From NCBI RefSeq assembly GCF_947504215.1, contig NZ_CANNGO010000002.1:248001-312000 (forward strand): DNA of 64,000 bases. Direction: 5' to 3'. Below, piece by piece: positions 44,244-53,511 of the stretch (position 1 is its first letter; each line of letters begins with the position of its first letter). The translations under genes were made by a program, and so were the position numbers. This stretch comes from an uncultured Ruegeria sp. GTDB lineage: Bacteria > Pseudomonadota > Alphaproteobacteria > Rhodobacterales > Rhodobacteraceae. The notes under the pieces were generated by a model. The model was not told the origin of the DNA. It searched no databases and saw only the letters and a program-made list of their open reading frames with translations.

Positions 44244-45356
44244 ATGACCCGCGCACCGTTTTTTAAGGCGCAACCGGGCAGTGAGGCGGATATGTCGAGT
44301 TACGATTACTCGGGGCAAGCGAGCCCCGAGCAGATGCAATACACGAATCAAGCGTATTCTGACGATGCGTATGGTTATCCCGAAGATATGCAGGATTATG
44401 AGGCCCCGCGCGGCGCAGTCGGGCTGGCACGCGCTATTAATATGTTGGGCGCCGTTGCCTCGCTGGCGCTGGTCGCAGGTGTTGCGGTTTGGGGATACCA
44501 ACTGGTGATGCGCGATGTCAGCGGGGTGCCCGTTGTGCGCGCGGCGGAAGGGCCGATGCGCATTCAACCGGAAAACCCGGGTGGAACACCCGCCGATCAT
44601 CAAGGTCTTGCAGTTAACGCGGTCGCCGCGGAAGGGTCGGCCGCGGCCCCGGCGGATCGTTTGATCCTCGCGCCGCGCCCGGTCTCTCTCACAGATGAAG
44701 ATTTGCCAGCGGGTGAATTGAAGCCGACGCCCGCGCTGCATGTTGTTGAGGAGCCGATTTCCAACAATGAGGCTGCCGAATTGCGCCAGAATGCCGTGGA
44801 TGCTCTGGTTGCAGAGCTGGCTGGACAAGCCAATGCATCTGGTCACCCGGCAGAGCAAGGGGTTCAACTAGCCGCACTGGTAACACCCGAAGAAGAGCCG
44901 GCCATTGATCCGGCGGATCTGGCAGCATCGCTCCCTGATCCAGCTATTGCAGCGCTGCCGGGCGTGCGGCGGTCCTTGCGACCACATAACCGTCCGGCCC
45001 GTGCGCTCAGCGGCAGCGTGTCGCCAAGCGAAAGTTCTGAAGACGCGATCAACGCAGCCGTCAAAGCCGCTGCTGGTCTGGATGTCGATCCCGACACCCT
45101 AAGCAAGGGCACACGCATGGCGCAGCTCGGCGCGTATGAAAGCGCGGAAGTTGCAAAGGCGGAATGGGCGCGGTTTGACGGTAGATTTGGTGAATATATG
45201 GATGGAAAACAGCGCGTTATTCAGCAAACTTCAAGTGGCGGTCGCACCTTCTACCGACTGCGCGTGCTTGGGTTCGAAGACCTGAGCGACTCGCGCCAAT
45301 TCTGTGCCGCTCTGGTTGCCCAAGGCGCTGATTGCATCCCGGTGGCCGTACGGTGA
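44244..45356 (+). CDS. SPOR-domain protein with one membrane helix
   Basis: A 370-residue bitopic membrane protein: acidic Tyr-rich cytoplasmic N-terminus (about 1-60), one helix (MLGAVASLALVAGVAVWGYQL, about 67-88), a low-complexity Pro/Ala-rich periplasmic region, and a C-terminal SPOR domain (about 285-370; MAQLGAYESAEVAKAEW, FYRLRVLGFED). SPOR domains bind denuded septal glycan, so a division-site role like FtsN is plausible. The stop overlaps nagZ (GTGA). Confidence 0.82.
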   Translation: MTRAPFFKAQPGSEADMSSYDYSGQASPEQMQYTNQAYSDDAYGYPEDMQDYEAPRGAVGLARAINMLGAVASLALVAGVAVWGYQLVMRDVSGVPVVRAAEGPMRIQPENPGGTPADHQGLAVNAVAAEGSAAAPADRLILAPRPVSLTDEDLPAGELKPTPALHVVEEPISNNEAAELRQNAVDALVAELAGQANASGHPAEQGVQLAALVTPEEEPAIDPADLAASLPDPAIAALPGVRRSLRPHNRPARALSGSVSPSESSEDAINAAVKAAAGLDVDPDTLSKGTRMAQLGAYESAEVAKAEWARFDGRFGEYMDGKQRVIQQTSSGGRTFYRLRVLGFEDLSDSRQFCAALVAQGADCIPVAVR

Positions 45357-46360
45357 CATTCGGTGCCACGATCACCGATGCCGAGGGTCTGCGTCTAAAT
45401 CCGGAAGAACGGGCCTTGTTTCGCCAGATGAACCCGTTCGGGTTTATCCTGTTTACTCGCAATATCGAAAGCGCGGATCAGGTGCGGGCCTTGTGCGACG
45501 ACTTCCGCGAGGCGGTTGGGCGCAATTGCCCGATCACCATTGATCAGGAAGGTGGACGGGTACAGCGCCTGCGCGCACCTTTAGCGCGCGAATGGAGACC
45601 GCCGCTGGATCATGCCAGGCAGGCTGGGGATGAAGCCGAGAGGGCCATGTACCTGCGGTATCGTCTGATAGCGGATGAACTTTTTTCTCTGGGGATCGAC
45701 AGCAATTGCGCCCCAATGGTGGATATCGCCCAGCCGGAAACACATGCGTTTTTGCGCAACCGCTGTTACGGGTCAGATGCCAAGGCCGCCTCTCGGATCG
45801 GCCGCGCCGTTGCACAAGGGCATCTGGATGGCGGCGTCTTGCCGGTTGTAAAGCACATCCCGGGCCACGGCCGCGCGACGTTGGACAGTCACCATGATCT
45901 GCCACATGTGAATCTGTCGCTGGATGAGCTGGAGCACAATGATTTCGCCCCGTTTCGCGCGCTGAATGATCTACCAATGGGTATGACGGCGCATTTGGTA
46001 TACGATCAGATCGACCCGCAGCCAGCGACGATATCTGCCCCGATGATGAACTTGATCCGCGATAAGATCGGGTTCGATGGTCTGGTGATGACCGATGACA
46101 TCTCGATGAAAGCGCTCAGCGGATCACTGTCCGAGTTGGCAGGGCTGTCGTTGCAGGCGGGGTGTGATCTGGTGCTTCATTGTAACGGAACTTTGTCCGA
46201 ACGCTCCGAAGTCATGGAGGCCGCTGGTCAAATGACCGACACGGCGCAATCCCGCGCGGAACGGGCTTTGGCCATGCGCAAAGCCCCTCAGGAACTTGAC
46301 ATACAGGCCGCCGAGGCGGAACTATCCCGCCTAATGGGCGGGCAGGTGTATGAACGATAA
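45353..46360 (+). CDS. nagZ: Beta-N-acetylhexosaminidase
   Basis: A 335-residue GH3 enzyme. The signature KHIPGHGRATLDSHHDLPHV supplies the flexible catalytic Asp-His pair and VMTDDISMKAL holds the nucleophile Asp. NagZ removes GlcNAc from anhydromuropeptides in cytoplasmic cell-wall recycling. Start GTG at 45353 overlaps the SPOR stop by GTGA, and the end overlaps scpA by 11 bases, so all three are coupled. Confidence 0.92.
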   Translation: MTFGATITDAEGLRLNPEERALFRQMNPFGFILFTRNIESADQVRALCDDFREAVGRNCPITIDQEGGRVQRLRAPLAREWRPPLDHARQAGDEAERAMYLRYRLIADELFSLGIDSNCAPMVDIAQPETHAFLRNRCYGSDAKAASRIGRAVAQGHLDGGVLPVVKHIPGHGRATLDSHHDLPHVNLSLDELEHNDFAPFRALNDLPMGMTAHLVYDQIDPQPATISAPMMNLIRDKIGFDGLVMTDDISMKALSGSLSELAGLSLQAGCDLVLHCNGTLSERSEVMEAAGQMTDTAQSRAERALAMRKAPQELDIQAAEAELSRLMGGQVYER

Positions 46361-47138
46361 CCTTTTCAGTGAAGACCCGGTCTCGGTTGCGGATCGGCTT
46401 GCAGCCGAGGCGCTGATTGTCGATGTGGACGGGTTCGAAGGCCCGCTTGATGTGCTGCTGACATTGTCACGGACGCAAAAGGTTGATCTGCGCAAGATTT
46501 CGGTTCTTGCCCTGGCTCAGCAGTATTTGGCCTTTGTTGAAAAGGCCCGCGCGTTGCGGATTGAATTGGCAGCGGATTATCTGGTAATGGCAGCATGGCT
46601 TGCCTTCCTGAAATCGCGCTTGTTGCTGCCGCCTGACCCGGATGACGAAGGCCCATCTGGCGAAGAACTGGCCGCACATCTGGCATTTCAACTGGAACGT
46701 CTGCAGGCCATGCGCGATGCGGCGGCGCGCCTGATGGCGCGCGATCAACTGGGGCGAGATTTCTTCCGGCGCGGGCAGGGCGAAGATGTCACCCGCATCC
46801 GCACAGTAACGTATTCTGCCACGTTGTTGGACCTGATGCAGGGCTATGCCCGCATTCGCACGCGCGATGAATTCAGACCCTTTGTTATGGACCGTGACGC
46901 GGTGTTCACGATGGAACAGGCGCTTGAACGGATGCGCCCGCTGATCGGATTCGCCGGAACCTGGACTGATATGGAAACCTATCTGCCCGAGGGCTGGGAT
47001 GCTGATCCGGTGCGCAAGCGCTCGGCCACTGCGGCGACGTTTGCAGCCTCGCTGGAGTTGGTGAAAGAAGGACATATGGAGATGAAGCAAAGCGAGAGCT
47101 TTGCGCCGATCCAACTGCGCAAGAGGACCGAGACTTGA
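46350..47138 (+). CDS. scpA: Segregation and condensation protein A
   Basis: A 262-residue kleisin. It shows the family opening VDGFEGPLDVLLTLSRTQKVDLRKISVLALAQQYL, then AADYLVMAAWLAFLKSRLLLP, and a C-terminal winged helix that binds the SMC head. With ScpB and SMC it forms the condensin that organises and segregates the chromosome. The start overlaps the nagZ end and the stop overlaps the scpB TTG start. Confidence 0.92.
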   Translation: MNDNLFSEDPVSVADRLAAEALIVDVDGFEGPLDVLLTLSRTQKVDLRKISVLALAQQYLAFVEKARALRIELAADYLVMAAWLAFLKSRLLLPPDPDDEGPSGEELAAHLAFQLERLQAMRDAAARLMARDQLGRDFFRRGQGEDVTRIRTVTYSATLLDLMQGYARIRTRDEFRPFVMDRDAVFTMEQALERMRPLIGFAGTWTDMETYLPEGWDADPVRKRSATAATFAASLELVKEGHMEMKQSESFAPIQLRKRTET

Positions 47139-47791
47139 CTGACGCCCCCAAAGAAGATGGCACCGGCACCCTGTTCGAGGCGCCTCCGCTGGCTGAGCAG
47201 GAGCGTATGGTCGAGGCTGTGTTATTTGCCAGCGCTGAACCCGTGACGATTGCCGATCTCGAAGTACGGATGCCTCATGGCAGCGACGCGGCGCAAGCGG
47301 TGGAAGTTCTGCAAAAGCGCTATGAAGGGCGCGGTGTGCGTGTGGTCAAGGTGGGTGAGGCCTGGGCCATTCGAACCGCCCCCGACCTGGGGTTCCTGAT
47401 GCAAAAGGAAACCGTTGAGACCCGCAAGCTTAGCCGGGCCGCGATCGAAACTTTGGCTATTGTAGCCTATCATCAGCCCTGTACCCGGGCCGAAATCGAA
47501 GAGATCCGGGGCGTGTCGGTGTCGCGTGGAACCATTGATCAACTCCTTGAAATGGAGTGGATTCGTCTGGGCCGCCGTCGCATGACACCGGGCCGTCCGG
47601 TGACGTTTGTGGTTACCCCGCAATTTCTGGACCATTTCGGGTTGGAAAACGCGCGTGATTTGCCGGGTCTCAAGGAATTGCGTGCCGCTGGACTGCTGGA
47701 AAACCGGCCGCCTCCGGGCGCGATGCCCATTGGCGAGGGAAGCGACGACGAAGCAGACGAGGATCAAACCGAACTGTTCGAAGAAGAGTGA
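47135..47791 (+). CDS. scpB: Segregation and condensation protein B
   Basis: A 218-residue protein of two winged-helix domains: EQERMVEAVLFASAEPVTIADLEVRM and SRAAIETLAIVAYHQPCTRAEIEEIRGV are standard. It dimerises and binds the ScpA centre in the SMC complex. TTG start overlaps the scpA stop (TTGA). The acidic tail (EGSDDEADEDQTELFEE) is unusual in length but seen in relatives. Confidence 0.92.
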   Translation: MTDAPKEDGTGTLFEAPPLAEQERMVEAVLFASAEPVTIADLEVRMPHGSDAAQAVEVLQKRYEGRGVRVVKVGEAWAIRTAPDLGFLMQKETVETRKLSRAAIETLAIVAYHQPCTRAEIEEIRGVSVSRGTIDQLLEMEWIRLGRRRMTPGRPVTFVVTPQFLDHFGLENARDLPGLKELRAAGLLENRPPPGAMPIGEGSDDEADEDQTELFEEE

Positions 47792-47857
47792 TCGCACGGC
47801 CCTTTTGTTGCCGCACAGATCGCTTATGTTGTGGGTCAGGGAACCGGAGTTGAACAG

Positions 47858-48100
47858 ATGAACGCAAATCGGATCATCGACATGATCGTGCGACAGGTGG
47901 TACGCCGCCTAGTCACACGGGGTGTGGACAAAGGGTTTGATCTGGCTGATCGGACCACCCGTAAACCTGGCCAGACATCCGCGCCACCCAGCGATTCTGA
48001 AGCCAAGCGCCAAATGGCAGACAGCTCAGGGCGGCAAAAACAGAACATGAAACAGGTGCAGCAACTGACACGTCAGATGCGACGATTCATGAGGTTCTGA
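47858..48100 (+). CDS. Small basic protein of unknown function
   Basis: An 80-residue, strongly basic protein. The N-terminal 30 residues form an amphipathic helix (NRIIDMIVRQVVRRLVTRGV), the middle is disordered (Pro/Ser-rich) and the C-terminus is again helical and Gln/Arg-rich. I do not recognise a family. It is preceded by GGAG, follows scpB by 66 bases and converges on the dCTP deaminase gene three bases away. Possibly a nucleic-acid or membrane binder. Confidence 0.6.
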   Translation: MNANRIIDMIVRQVVRRLVTRGVDKGFDLADRTTRKPGQTSAPPSDSEAKRQMADSSGRQKQNMKQVQQLTRQMRRFMRF

Positions 48101-48103
48101 AGG

Positions 48104-49183
48104 TCAGCCTGGAGCTTTGAAGTGTTTAGACAGTTTCAAACCCTGGCCTTGATAGTTCGAGGCAATGCCCGCACCGTATAGCTGCGTTGGCATTTCGGCC
48201 ATGCGTTCATAAACCAGCCTGCCAACAACTTGCCCGTGCTCCAGCACAAAGGGCGCTTCGTGACAGCGTACTTCCAGCACGCCGCGCGATCCTGCGCCAC
48301 CTGCTTCGGCATGGCCAAAACCGGGATCAAAGAAGCCTGCATAGTGCACGCGAAACTCGCCAACCATCGCCAGATAGGGGGCCATTTCGGCTGCATACAA
48401 GGGTGGGATATGCACGGCTTCGCGGCTGACAAGGATGTAGAAAGCACCGGGGTCCAAGATGATACGCCCGTCCTTGGTGCGCACTTCTTCCCAGTAATCC
48501 TGCGGATCATATCCACCGATGCGATCCAGATCGATCACACCCGTATGTGGTTTGGCGCGGTATCCAACCAGATCGGTGCCCGGCAATTGCAGGTCTACCG
48601 AAAACCCTAACCCGTCGTGAATCACGGCGGGTCCGTCCACCAAGGGCGAGTCTGCATGTAGTGTATTCAACTCATCATCTGACAAAACGGCCTGACCCTG
48701 ACGGAACCGGATCTGGTTCAGCCGCATGCCGGGCCGCACCAGAACCGAGAAGGAACGCGGACATATCTCAGCATATAGCGGGCCGGTGTATCCCGAGGGC
48801 ACCCGGTCAAACTCGGTGCCGCCATCGGTGATCGTGCGGGTCAGCAAGTCCAATCGACCGGTCGAGCTTTTGGCATTGGCCACAGCATTTGTGCCGGATG
48901 GAAGCGCGAGCGACTCCATAAGCGGCACAAGATAGACGCAGCCCTTTTCCAGAACGGCCCCGCCGGTGATATCGATGCGATGCATCTCAAACTCTGTCAG
49001 GCGATCTGCAACCGTTCGGCCTTCGCCAGCCAGGAACGAGGCGCGCACCCGGTAAGCCACTGTTCCCAAACGAAGATCAAGGCTGGCCGGCTGAATTTGC
49101 GCAGGCAAAACGTCTGGGCTGGCCGAGATTTCGCCACGCCCGATCATTGCTTCGATCTGCTGGTTAGGGCACACGCCTGTCAT
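48104..49183 (-). CDS. dcd: 2'-deoxycytidine 5'-triphosphate deaminase, double-domain form
   Basis: A 359-residue protein, about twice the length of E. coli Dcd. The N-terminal half has ANAKSSTGRLDLLTRTITDG and GPLYAEICPRSF, matching the S-S-x-x-R and catalytic Glu motifs. The C-terminal half repeats the fold (FFDPGFGHAEAGG, GVLEVRCHEAPFVLEHGQ) but lacks the Ser-Ser-Arg site, so only one domain seems catalytic. Such long forms are normal in alphaproteobacteria. It makes dUTP for thymidylate synthesis. Confidence 0.85.
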   Translation of the reverse strand: MTGVCPNQQIEAMIGRGEISASPDVLPAQIQPASLDLRLGTVAYRVRASFLAGEGRTVADRLTEFEMHRIDITGGAVLEKGCVYLVPLMESLALPSGTNAVANAKSSTGRLDLLTRTITDGGTEFDRVPSGYTGPLYAEICPRSFSVLVRPGMRLNQIRFRQGQAVLSDDELNTLHADSPLVDGPAVIHDGLGFSVDLQLPGTDLVGYRAKPHTGVIDLDRIGGYDPQDYWEEVRTKDGRIILDPGAFYILVSREAVHIPPLYAAEMAPYLAMVGEFRVHYAGFFDPGFGHAEAGGAGSRGVLEVRCHEAPFVLEHGQVVGRLVYERMAEMPTQLYGAGIASNYQGQGLKLSKHFKAPG

Positions 49184-49244
49184 TCTATTCCCCCTCTGCG
49201 ACAGAAGAGGATCTGGCCTGTCTGCCATAAACGTCGGTGTGATT

Positions 49245-49321
49245 TGGTCGGGCTAGCAGGACTCGAACCTGCGACCTTCCGTCCCCCAGACGGACGCGCT
49301 ACCAGGCTGCGCCATAGCCCG
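49245..49321 (-). tRNA. tRNA-Pro(GGG)
   Basis: A 77-base cloverleaf with acceptor arms CGGGCTA/TAGCCCG, D arm GCGCAGCCTGGTAGCGC, anticodon stem TCCGT/ACGGA around loop CTGGGGG (anticodon GGG), T arm GCAGGTTCGAGTCCTGC, discriminator A and an encoded CCA end. Confidence 0.95.
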
Positions 49322-49332
49322 ACGTTGAGGTG

Positions 49333-49360
49333 TTCATAAAGACTTTCCCGGCAGGGGCAA
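49333..49360 (-). promoter_or_regulatory. Promoter of tRNA-Pro
   Basis: Leftward TTGCCC (49360-49355) and TATGAA (49338-49333) are 16 bp apart, ending 12 bases before the mature tRNA. Confidence 0.55.
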
Positions 49361-49382
49361 GAGGAAAACAAAGCCTTTGTAC

Positions 49383-49955
49383 CTATCCTGCCGCCCGGTT
49401 CTCAATTCGATTCAACAGGGTACGCAATTCTTTGGCAACCGGTGCAATCTGGCGCAAAAGCTGATCGTCAAACTCGGTTTTGCTCCAGGCTTGCGTGGCG
49501 ATTCCACCCAGCAGGGGGGCCTCGTCCAGGTATCCCCGGGCGGCGGGTTTCCGAGCCTCAGACACTGCCGTTGTTTCATCCGTATTCTCAAGATCCATAT
49601 GGATTTGCTCAGCCGCTCGGGCCGCATTCTGTTCGGATGAAAAGGGCACAACAACTGCGTCTGACGTTTCCGGCATGTCATCGAGGCTTGGAGACAGCGA
49701 GGCCACATGAGCCACACCCTGTTCGCGCAAAATGCGTTGAACGCCTTTGATTGTAATCCCTTCCTCGTGCAGCAAACGTTTGATACCGCCCAGAAGGCGC
49801 ATGTCATTCGGACGGTAATACCGACGTCCACCAGCGCGTTTGACCGGTTTCACCTGCGTGAACCGGCTTTCCCAGAATCGTAGCACATGTGCCTGAACGC
49901 CGAGCCAATCCGCAACTTCACTGATGGTGCGAAAGGCGTCGGGCGACTTGCTCAT
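49383..49955 (-). CDS. MerR-family transcriptional regulator
   Basis: A 190-residue regulator with the MerR winged HTH at residues 8-80 ([47 protein letters not shown]) followed by a disordered acidic stretch and a short C-terminal helix. It has no metal-binding Cys. It is the last gene of the conserved rpmF-plsX-fabH-ihfA-merR cluster; its targets are unknown. Confidence 0.88.
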   Translation of the reverse strand: MSKSPDAFRTISEVADWLGVQAHVLRFWESRFTQVKPVKRAGGRRYYRPNDMRLLGGIKRLLHEEGITIKGVQRILREQGVAHVASLSPSLDDMPETSDAVVVPFSSEQNAARAAEQIHMDLENTDETTAVSEARKPAARGYLDEAPLLGGIATQAWSKTEFDDQLLRQIAPVAKELRTLLNRIENRAAG

Positions 49956-49973
49956 AACCGTTATGTCCTGAAC

Positions 49974-50276
49974 TTACTTGCGGTTCCCGGCTGCGACGCG
50001 ATCCTTCATCAGATGCGACGGGCGGAAGGTCAGCACGCGACGCGGCTGAATAGGAACTTCTTCACCGGTTTTGGGGTTGCGGCCGATGCGGGCGGTTTTG
50101 TCCCGAACGCTGAATGTACCAAAAGATGAAATCTTGACCTGTTCCCCACGCACCAGCGCGTCAGACATATGATCAAGAACGCTTTCAACCAGTTGCGCGC
50201 TTTCATTGCGTGAAAGACCGACTTCACGAAAGACGGCCTCGCTCAGATCCATTCGGGTCAGTGTTTTGTCGCCCAT
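49974..50276 (-). CDS. ihfA: Integration host factor subunit alpha
   Basis: A 100-residue DNA-bending protein of the HU/IHF family. [20 protein letters not shown] at the start and the beta-arm [25 protein letters not shown] with the intercalating Pro are typical of IHF-alpha. It pairs with IHF-beta encoded elsewhere. The start at 50276 ([10 protein letters not shown]) agrees with the family; longer frames upstream are non-coding. Confidence 0.95.
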   Translation of the reverse strand: MGDKTLTRMDLSEAVFREVGLSRNESAQLVESVLDHMSDALVRGEQVKISSFGTFSVRDKTARIGRNPKTGEEVPIQPRRVLTFRPSHLMKDRVAAGNRK

Positions 50277-50372
50277 GCTTTTTCCCCTGTTGATATCAAA
50301 GCATAGGGTGATGCGAAATTCGCTGTCAATATCAATGAATTGCAAGCGGCTGTGTAAGCTGGAAAGTGCCTG

Positions 50373-51344
50373 TCACCAGCGCAGAACTACGGCACCCCAG
50401 GCCAGACCCCCACCAATCGCTTCGGTCACGATCAGATCACCGGGCTTTATTTGTCCGCGCTCTTTGCCGACAGACATGGCCAAAGGAATCGACGCGGCCG
50501 ACGTATTGCCATGATCCTGAACCGTCACCACGACATTTTCCATCGGCAGGCCCATTTTCTTGGCCGTGCCCTGAATTATGCGGATATTGGCCTGATGTGG
50601 GACAATCCAGTCCACATCGGCGCTGCTTAGGCCCGCGCCGGCAAGGGCCGTTTCCGCGGTCTTCGACAGCTTCTCCACCGCATGGCGAAACACCTGATTG
50701 CCTTGCATCCGCAAATGGCCAGTTGATTGCGTGGACACGCCGCCATCGACATATAGCAAGTCCTTGTACCGACCGTCGGAATTCAGATCGGTGGACAGAA
50801 TACCCCGGTCTTCGGCGGTTCCCTGAGCCTCTTGCGCTTCCAGCACCAATGCGCCCGCGCCATCCCCGAACAGAACGCAGGTAGAGCGGTCGGTCCAGTC
50901 CATGATTCGCGAAAACGTCTCGGCGCCGATCACCAGAACGCGTTTGGCCTGACCGGACAGGATCAGTGCGTTGGCGTTGCTGAGGGCAAAGACAAAACCA
51001 GCGCAAACTGCTTGTACGTCGAAGGCAAACCCCTTTGTCATGCCCAGACGCGCCTGAACCATTGTCGACGCGGACGGGAATGTCAGATCAGCCGTCGACG
51101 TCGCCAGAACGATTGCATCGATGTCATCGGCCTGAAGACCCGCGTCTTCCAACGCGGCCTCGGCTGCTTTGGTTGCCAGATCGGACGTTGTTTCGCCTTC
51201 GGCAGCGAAGTGGCGACGCTCAATCCCCGAGCGGGTGCGGATCCACTCATCCGTTGTATCCAAGGTTTTCTCAAACTCGGAATTGGGGACGACACGTTCC
51301 GGCAAGTAATGCCCGACACCTACAACAACTGAACGGCTTGCCAT
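50373..51344 (-). CDS. fabH: Beta-ketoacyl-ACP synthase III
   Basis: A 323-residue thiolase-fold enzyme with the Cys-His-Asn triad: Cys in DVQAVCAGFVFAL, His in VPHQANIRII and Asn in DHGNTSAASIPLA. It starts fatty acid synthesis by condensing acetyl-CoA with malonyl-ACP. It lies directly downstream of plsX, so that fatty acid and phospholipid initiation are co-expressed. Confidence 0.95.
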   Translation of the reverse strand: MASRSVVVGVGHYLPERVVPNSEFEKTLDTTDEWIRTRSGIERRHFAAEGETTSDLATKAAEAALEDAGLQADDIDAIVLATSTADLTFPSASTMVQARLGMTKGFAFDVQAVCAGFVFALSNANALILSGQAKRVLVIGAETFSRIMDWTDRSTCVLFGDGAGALVLEAQEAQGTAEDRGILSTDLNSDGRYKDLLYVDGGVSTQSTGHLRMQGNQVFRHAVEKLSKTAETALAGAGLSSADVDWIVPHQANIRIIQGTAKKMGLPMENVVVTVQDHGNTSAASIPLAMSVGKERGQIKPGDLIVTEAIGGGLAWGAVVLRW

Positions 51345-51365
51345 TCTGGGGTACTGCCTTTTTTG

Positions 51366-52454
51366 TTATTTTTCGGTCTGCGGCGCAGCCTGCGCGGCAT
51401 CTTGTGCAAGCTGGGCAGTCGATGCAACCCGTGCCGCCAATTTTTCCGCAAATCCGGACTCAGCCAGGGTAAAGGCCAGCTTGACCGCCGCTGACACACC
51501 TGTCTCGTCGGCCCCACCATGGGATTTCACGACCGTGCCGTTCAGCCCCAAAAATACGCCACCGTTTACACGGCGCGGATCAATGCGCTTTTTTAGGCGT
51601 CCCAGTGACGTGATCGCAAGAACGGATGCCAGGCGCGACAGGGGGCTGTACTTGAAGGCCTGACGCAGCAGATCGCCGATCAGGCTCGCTGTGCCTTCGC
51701 CGGTTTTGATTGCGACGTTGCCGGTAAACCCGTCGGTCACAATGACATCTGCTTTGTCGCCGGGAATGTCGCTGCCTTCGACAAAACCCACGAAGTCAAA
51801 ATTTGCCTGATCCGCGAATTCCGAGATCATGCCGTGCGCTTCCTTAAGCTCGGGCCGACCTTTGTGTTCTTCCGTGCCCACATTCAGCAAGCCGATACGA
51901 GGGCGGTGCTGCGCCATGCCATTACGGGCGTAGGATGCGCCCATTAGTGCAAACTGAAGAAGGTCCTTGGCATCAGCGCGCACATCAGCGCCGACATCCA
52001 GCATGACATTGAAACCCTGCGGGTTTCGCGACGGCCACAGAATCGCAATTGCAGGTCGATTCACGCCCGGCAGCTTGCGCAGGCGCATCATCGACAGCGC
52101 CATCAACGCTCCGGTATTGCCGCAGGACACCGCGCCATGAGCTTCACCATCGCGCACGGCCTCCAATGCTGACCACATCGAGGTCTGCTTGCCATTGCGC
52201 ACAACTTGGCTGGGTTTGTCCTCCATCGTGACGACGTCGGGGCAATCACGAAAAACGACGCGCCCATCAAGGACACGTCGTTTGGCAACTAGTTTGCGCA
52301 GCGCAGCTTCTGGACCGTGCAGCAGGAACCCGATCTCCGGGTTTTTCTTAGCGGATCGCGCAAGCCCTGCAATGACGACCGATGGACCAGCGTCCCCACC
52401 CATAGCGTCAACCGAGATGGTGATCCGATCGGGTTGCGTGGGCTGCTCAGTCAT
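51366..52454 (-). CDS. plsX: Phosphate acyltransferase
   Basis: A 362-residue enzyme that makes acyl-phosphate from acyl-ACP for PlsY. The start TISVDAMGGDAGPSVV and the inner AVSCGNTGALMALSMM and VTDGFTGNVAIKTGEG are diagnostic. The C-terminal Ala/Gln-rich tail (TAQLAQDAAQAAPQTEK) is disordered. It lies between rpmF and fabH in the conserved cluster. Confidence 0.95.
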   Translation of the reverse strand: MTEQPTQPDRITISVDAMGGDAGPSVVIAGLARSAKKNPEIGFLLHGPEAALRKLVAKRRVLDGRVVFRDCPDVVTMEDKPSQVVRNGKQTSMWSALEAVRDGEAHGAVSCGNTGALMALSMMRLRKLPGVNRPAIAILWPSRNPQGFNVMLDVGADVRADAKDLLQFALMGASYARNGMAQHRPRIGLLNVGTEEHKGRPELKEAHGMISEFADQANFDFVGFVEGSDIPGDKADVIVTDGFTGNVAIKTGEGTASLIGDLLRQAFKYSPLSRLASVLAITSLGRLKKRIDPRRVNGGVFLGLNGTVVKSHGGADETGVSAAVKLAFTLAESGFAEKLAARVASTAQLAQDAAQAAPQTEK

Positions 52455-52478
52455 TCCCTGGTCTGTGCTCGATCAGGC

Positions 52479-52685
52479 TTAGGCCGCGTCTTCATCCAGG
52501 TCGATTTCGTCGGCCTGTGCGACGACTTCACGATCGTCGTAGTGGCCGCAGGATGCGCACACGTGGTGCGGGCGCTTCAGTTCACCGCAGTTGGCGCATT
52601 CGTTCGGGTTTGCAGCAACCAGAGCGTCGTGCGCGCGGCGGTTGTTGCGGCGCGACTTGGAAACTTTGTTCTGTTGGACAGCCAT
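52479..52685 (-). CDS. rpmF: Ribosomal protein L32
   Basis: A 68-residue protein beginning [19 protein letters not shown], with a four-Cys zinc ribbon CANC...CASC. It belongs to the large ribosomal subunit and is the first gene of the rpmF-plsX-fabH-ihfA-merR transcript. The acidic tail EIDLDEDA is typical of Rhodobacterales forms. Confidence 0.96.
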   Translation of the reverse strand: MAVQQNKVSKSRRNNRRAHDALVAANPNECANCGELKRPHHVCASCGHYDDREVVAQADEIDLDEDAA

Positions 52686-52767
52686 GGTCTCAACCTTTGT
52701 CTACTAAGGGCGAGCAGATTCGCTGCCAGCCGGGTTTCATATTCCGTTTTATCGAGGTTTGACGCGC

Positions 52768-52796
52768 GTTTAGGGGACGAGCCCCGCAATGTCCAA
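52768..52796 (-). promoter_or_regulatory. Probable promoter of the rpmF-plsX-fabH cluster
   Basis: On the minus strand TTGGAC (52796-52791) and CTAAAC (52773-52768) are 17 bp apart, leaving a leader of about 75 bases before rpmF. Confidence 0.4.
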
Positions 52797-52890
52797 CCCA
52801 AAATCCGATGAGCGCGCGAAAATACTGCGATTCTCGACATGTTCAAGCGCTTTTTCTGACCGCCTGCTATGACAGGAAATCAGACCCCTG

Positions 52891-53427
52891 TCACTCGTCT
52901 TTTTTGAGCGTGTCACGCAATCCTGCCAATCCGGCAAAGGGTTTCACATCCGCGTCTGTCATTGGCTGTTTGCCGGGTTCGGTATAACCAGTCGACCCCA
53001 ATTCGGCACCATCCTTGCGCGGATATTGTGGCAAGGCCAGCGACAATGCTTCGATCATAACCTGGTGTGGGTCAATTTCTGCACCCAAAGGTTCGGTTTC
53101 GTCATCTTCGGGGATTTCGTATTCGGGCTCGTCTGGGTTGCTCCATTCGGCGACAAAAACGCGGGAAACCGGAATGTCGATCCGGGTCGTAACCGGTTCC
53201 AGCGTCACGACACAGGGTTGAATAACGGTCGCCCCCAATTTGCCGGTCAAAGCCCAGTCCCGCTTGCCCTGACTGTGCAGCTCGCCTGTAAAACTGAGTT
53301 TGCGCAGGCCAAGCAATTCAAGCTCGTTCTTAATGTCGTTCAGCACCTCTGCGTCGGGGCGCAGGTTAAAGGCTGTTGGGGCGTTTTGCGGCAAATCAAC
53401 CACCCGCAATGAAGTAACGTCGCTCAT
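52891..53427 (-). CDS. DUF177 (YceD-like) protein
   Basis: A 178-residue acidic protein of the YceD/DUF177 family: the central CVVTLEPVTTRIDIPVSRVFVAEW and the DPHQVMIEALSLALPQYPRKDG motif are characteristic. The family is usually next to rpmF and has been linked to 23S rRNA accumulation and ribosome assembly. It lies upstream of rpmF on the same strand but 205 bases away with a promoter between. Start at 53427 (MSDVTSLRV). Confidence 0.88.
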   Translation of the reverse strand: MSDVTSLRVVDLPQNAPTAFNLRPDAEVLNDIKNELELLGLRKLSFTGELHSQGKRDWALTGKLGATVIQPCVVTLEPVTTRIDIPVSRVFVAEWSNPDEPEYEIPEDDETEPLGAEIDPHQVMIEALSLALPQYPRKDGAELGSTGYTEPGKQPMTDADVKPFAGLAGLRDTLKKDE

Positions 53428-53445
53428 TCGAGAGTCTTTCCTGTG

Positions 53446-53474
53446 TTGAACCGTGGCAGCGGTTTCTGTAATCG
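53446..53474 (+). promoter_or_regulatory. Possible promoter of bamE
   Basis: TTGAAC (53446-53451) and TAATCG (53469-53474) with 17 bp between, 38 bases before the bamE ATG. Confidence 0.35.
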
Positions 53475-53511
53475 GATAGAAGCCGCAAGAGGCCAAGGCA
53501 AGAGGGTGTAC

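Noticed and set aside
49954..49964. ATAAC-C-GTTAT palindrome at the merR start
   Set aside because: Arms are only five bases and overlap the start codon; chance occurrence is likely and MerR sites are normally longer and lie between -35 and -10.
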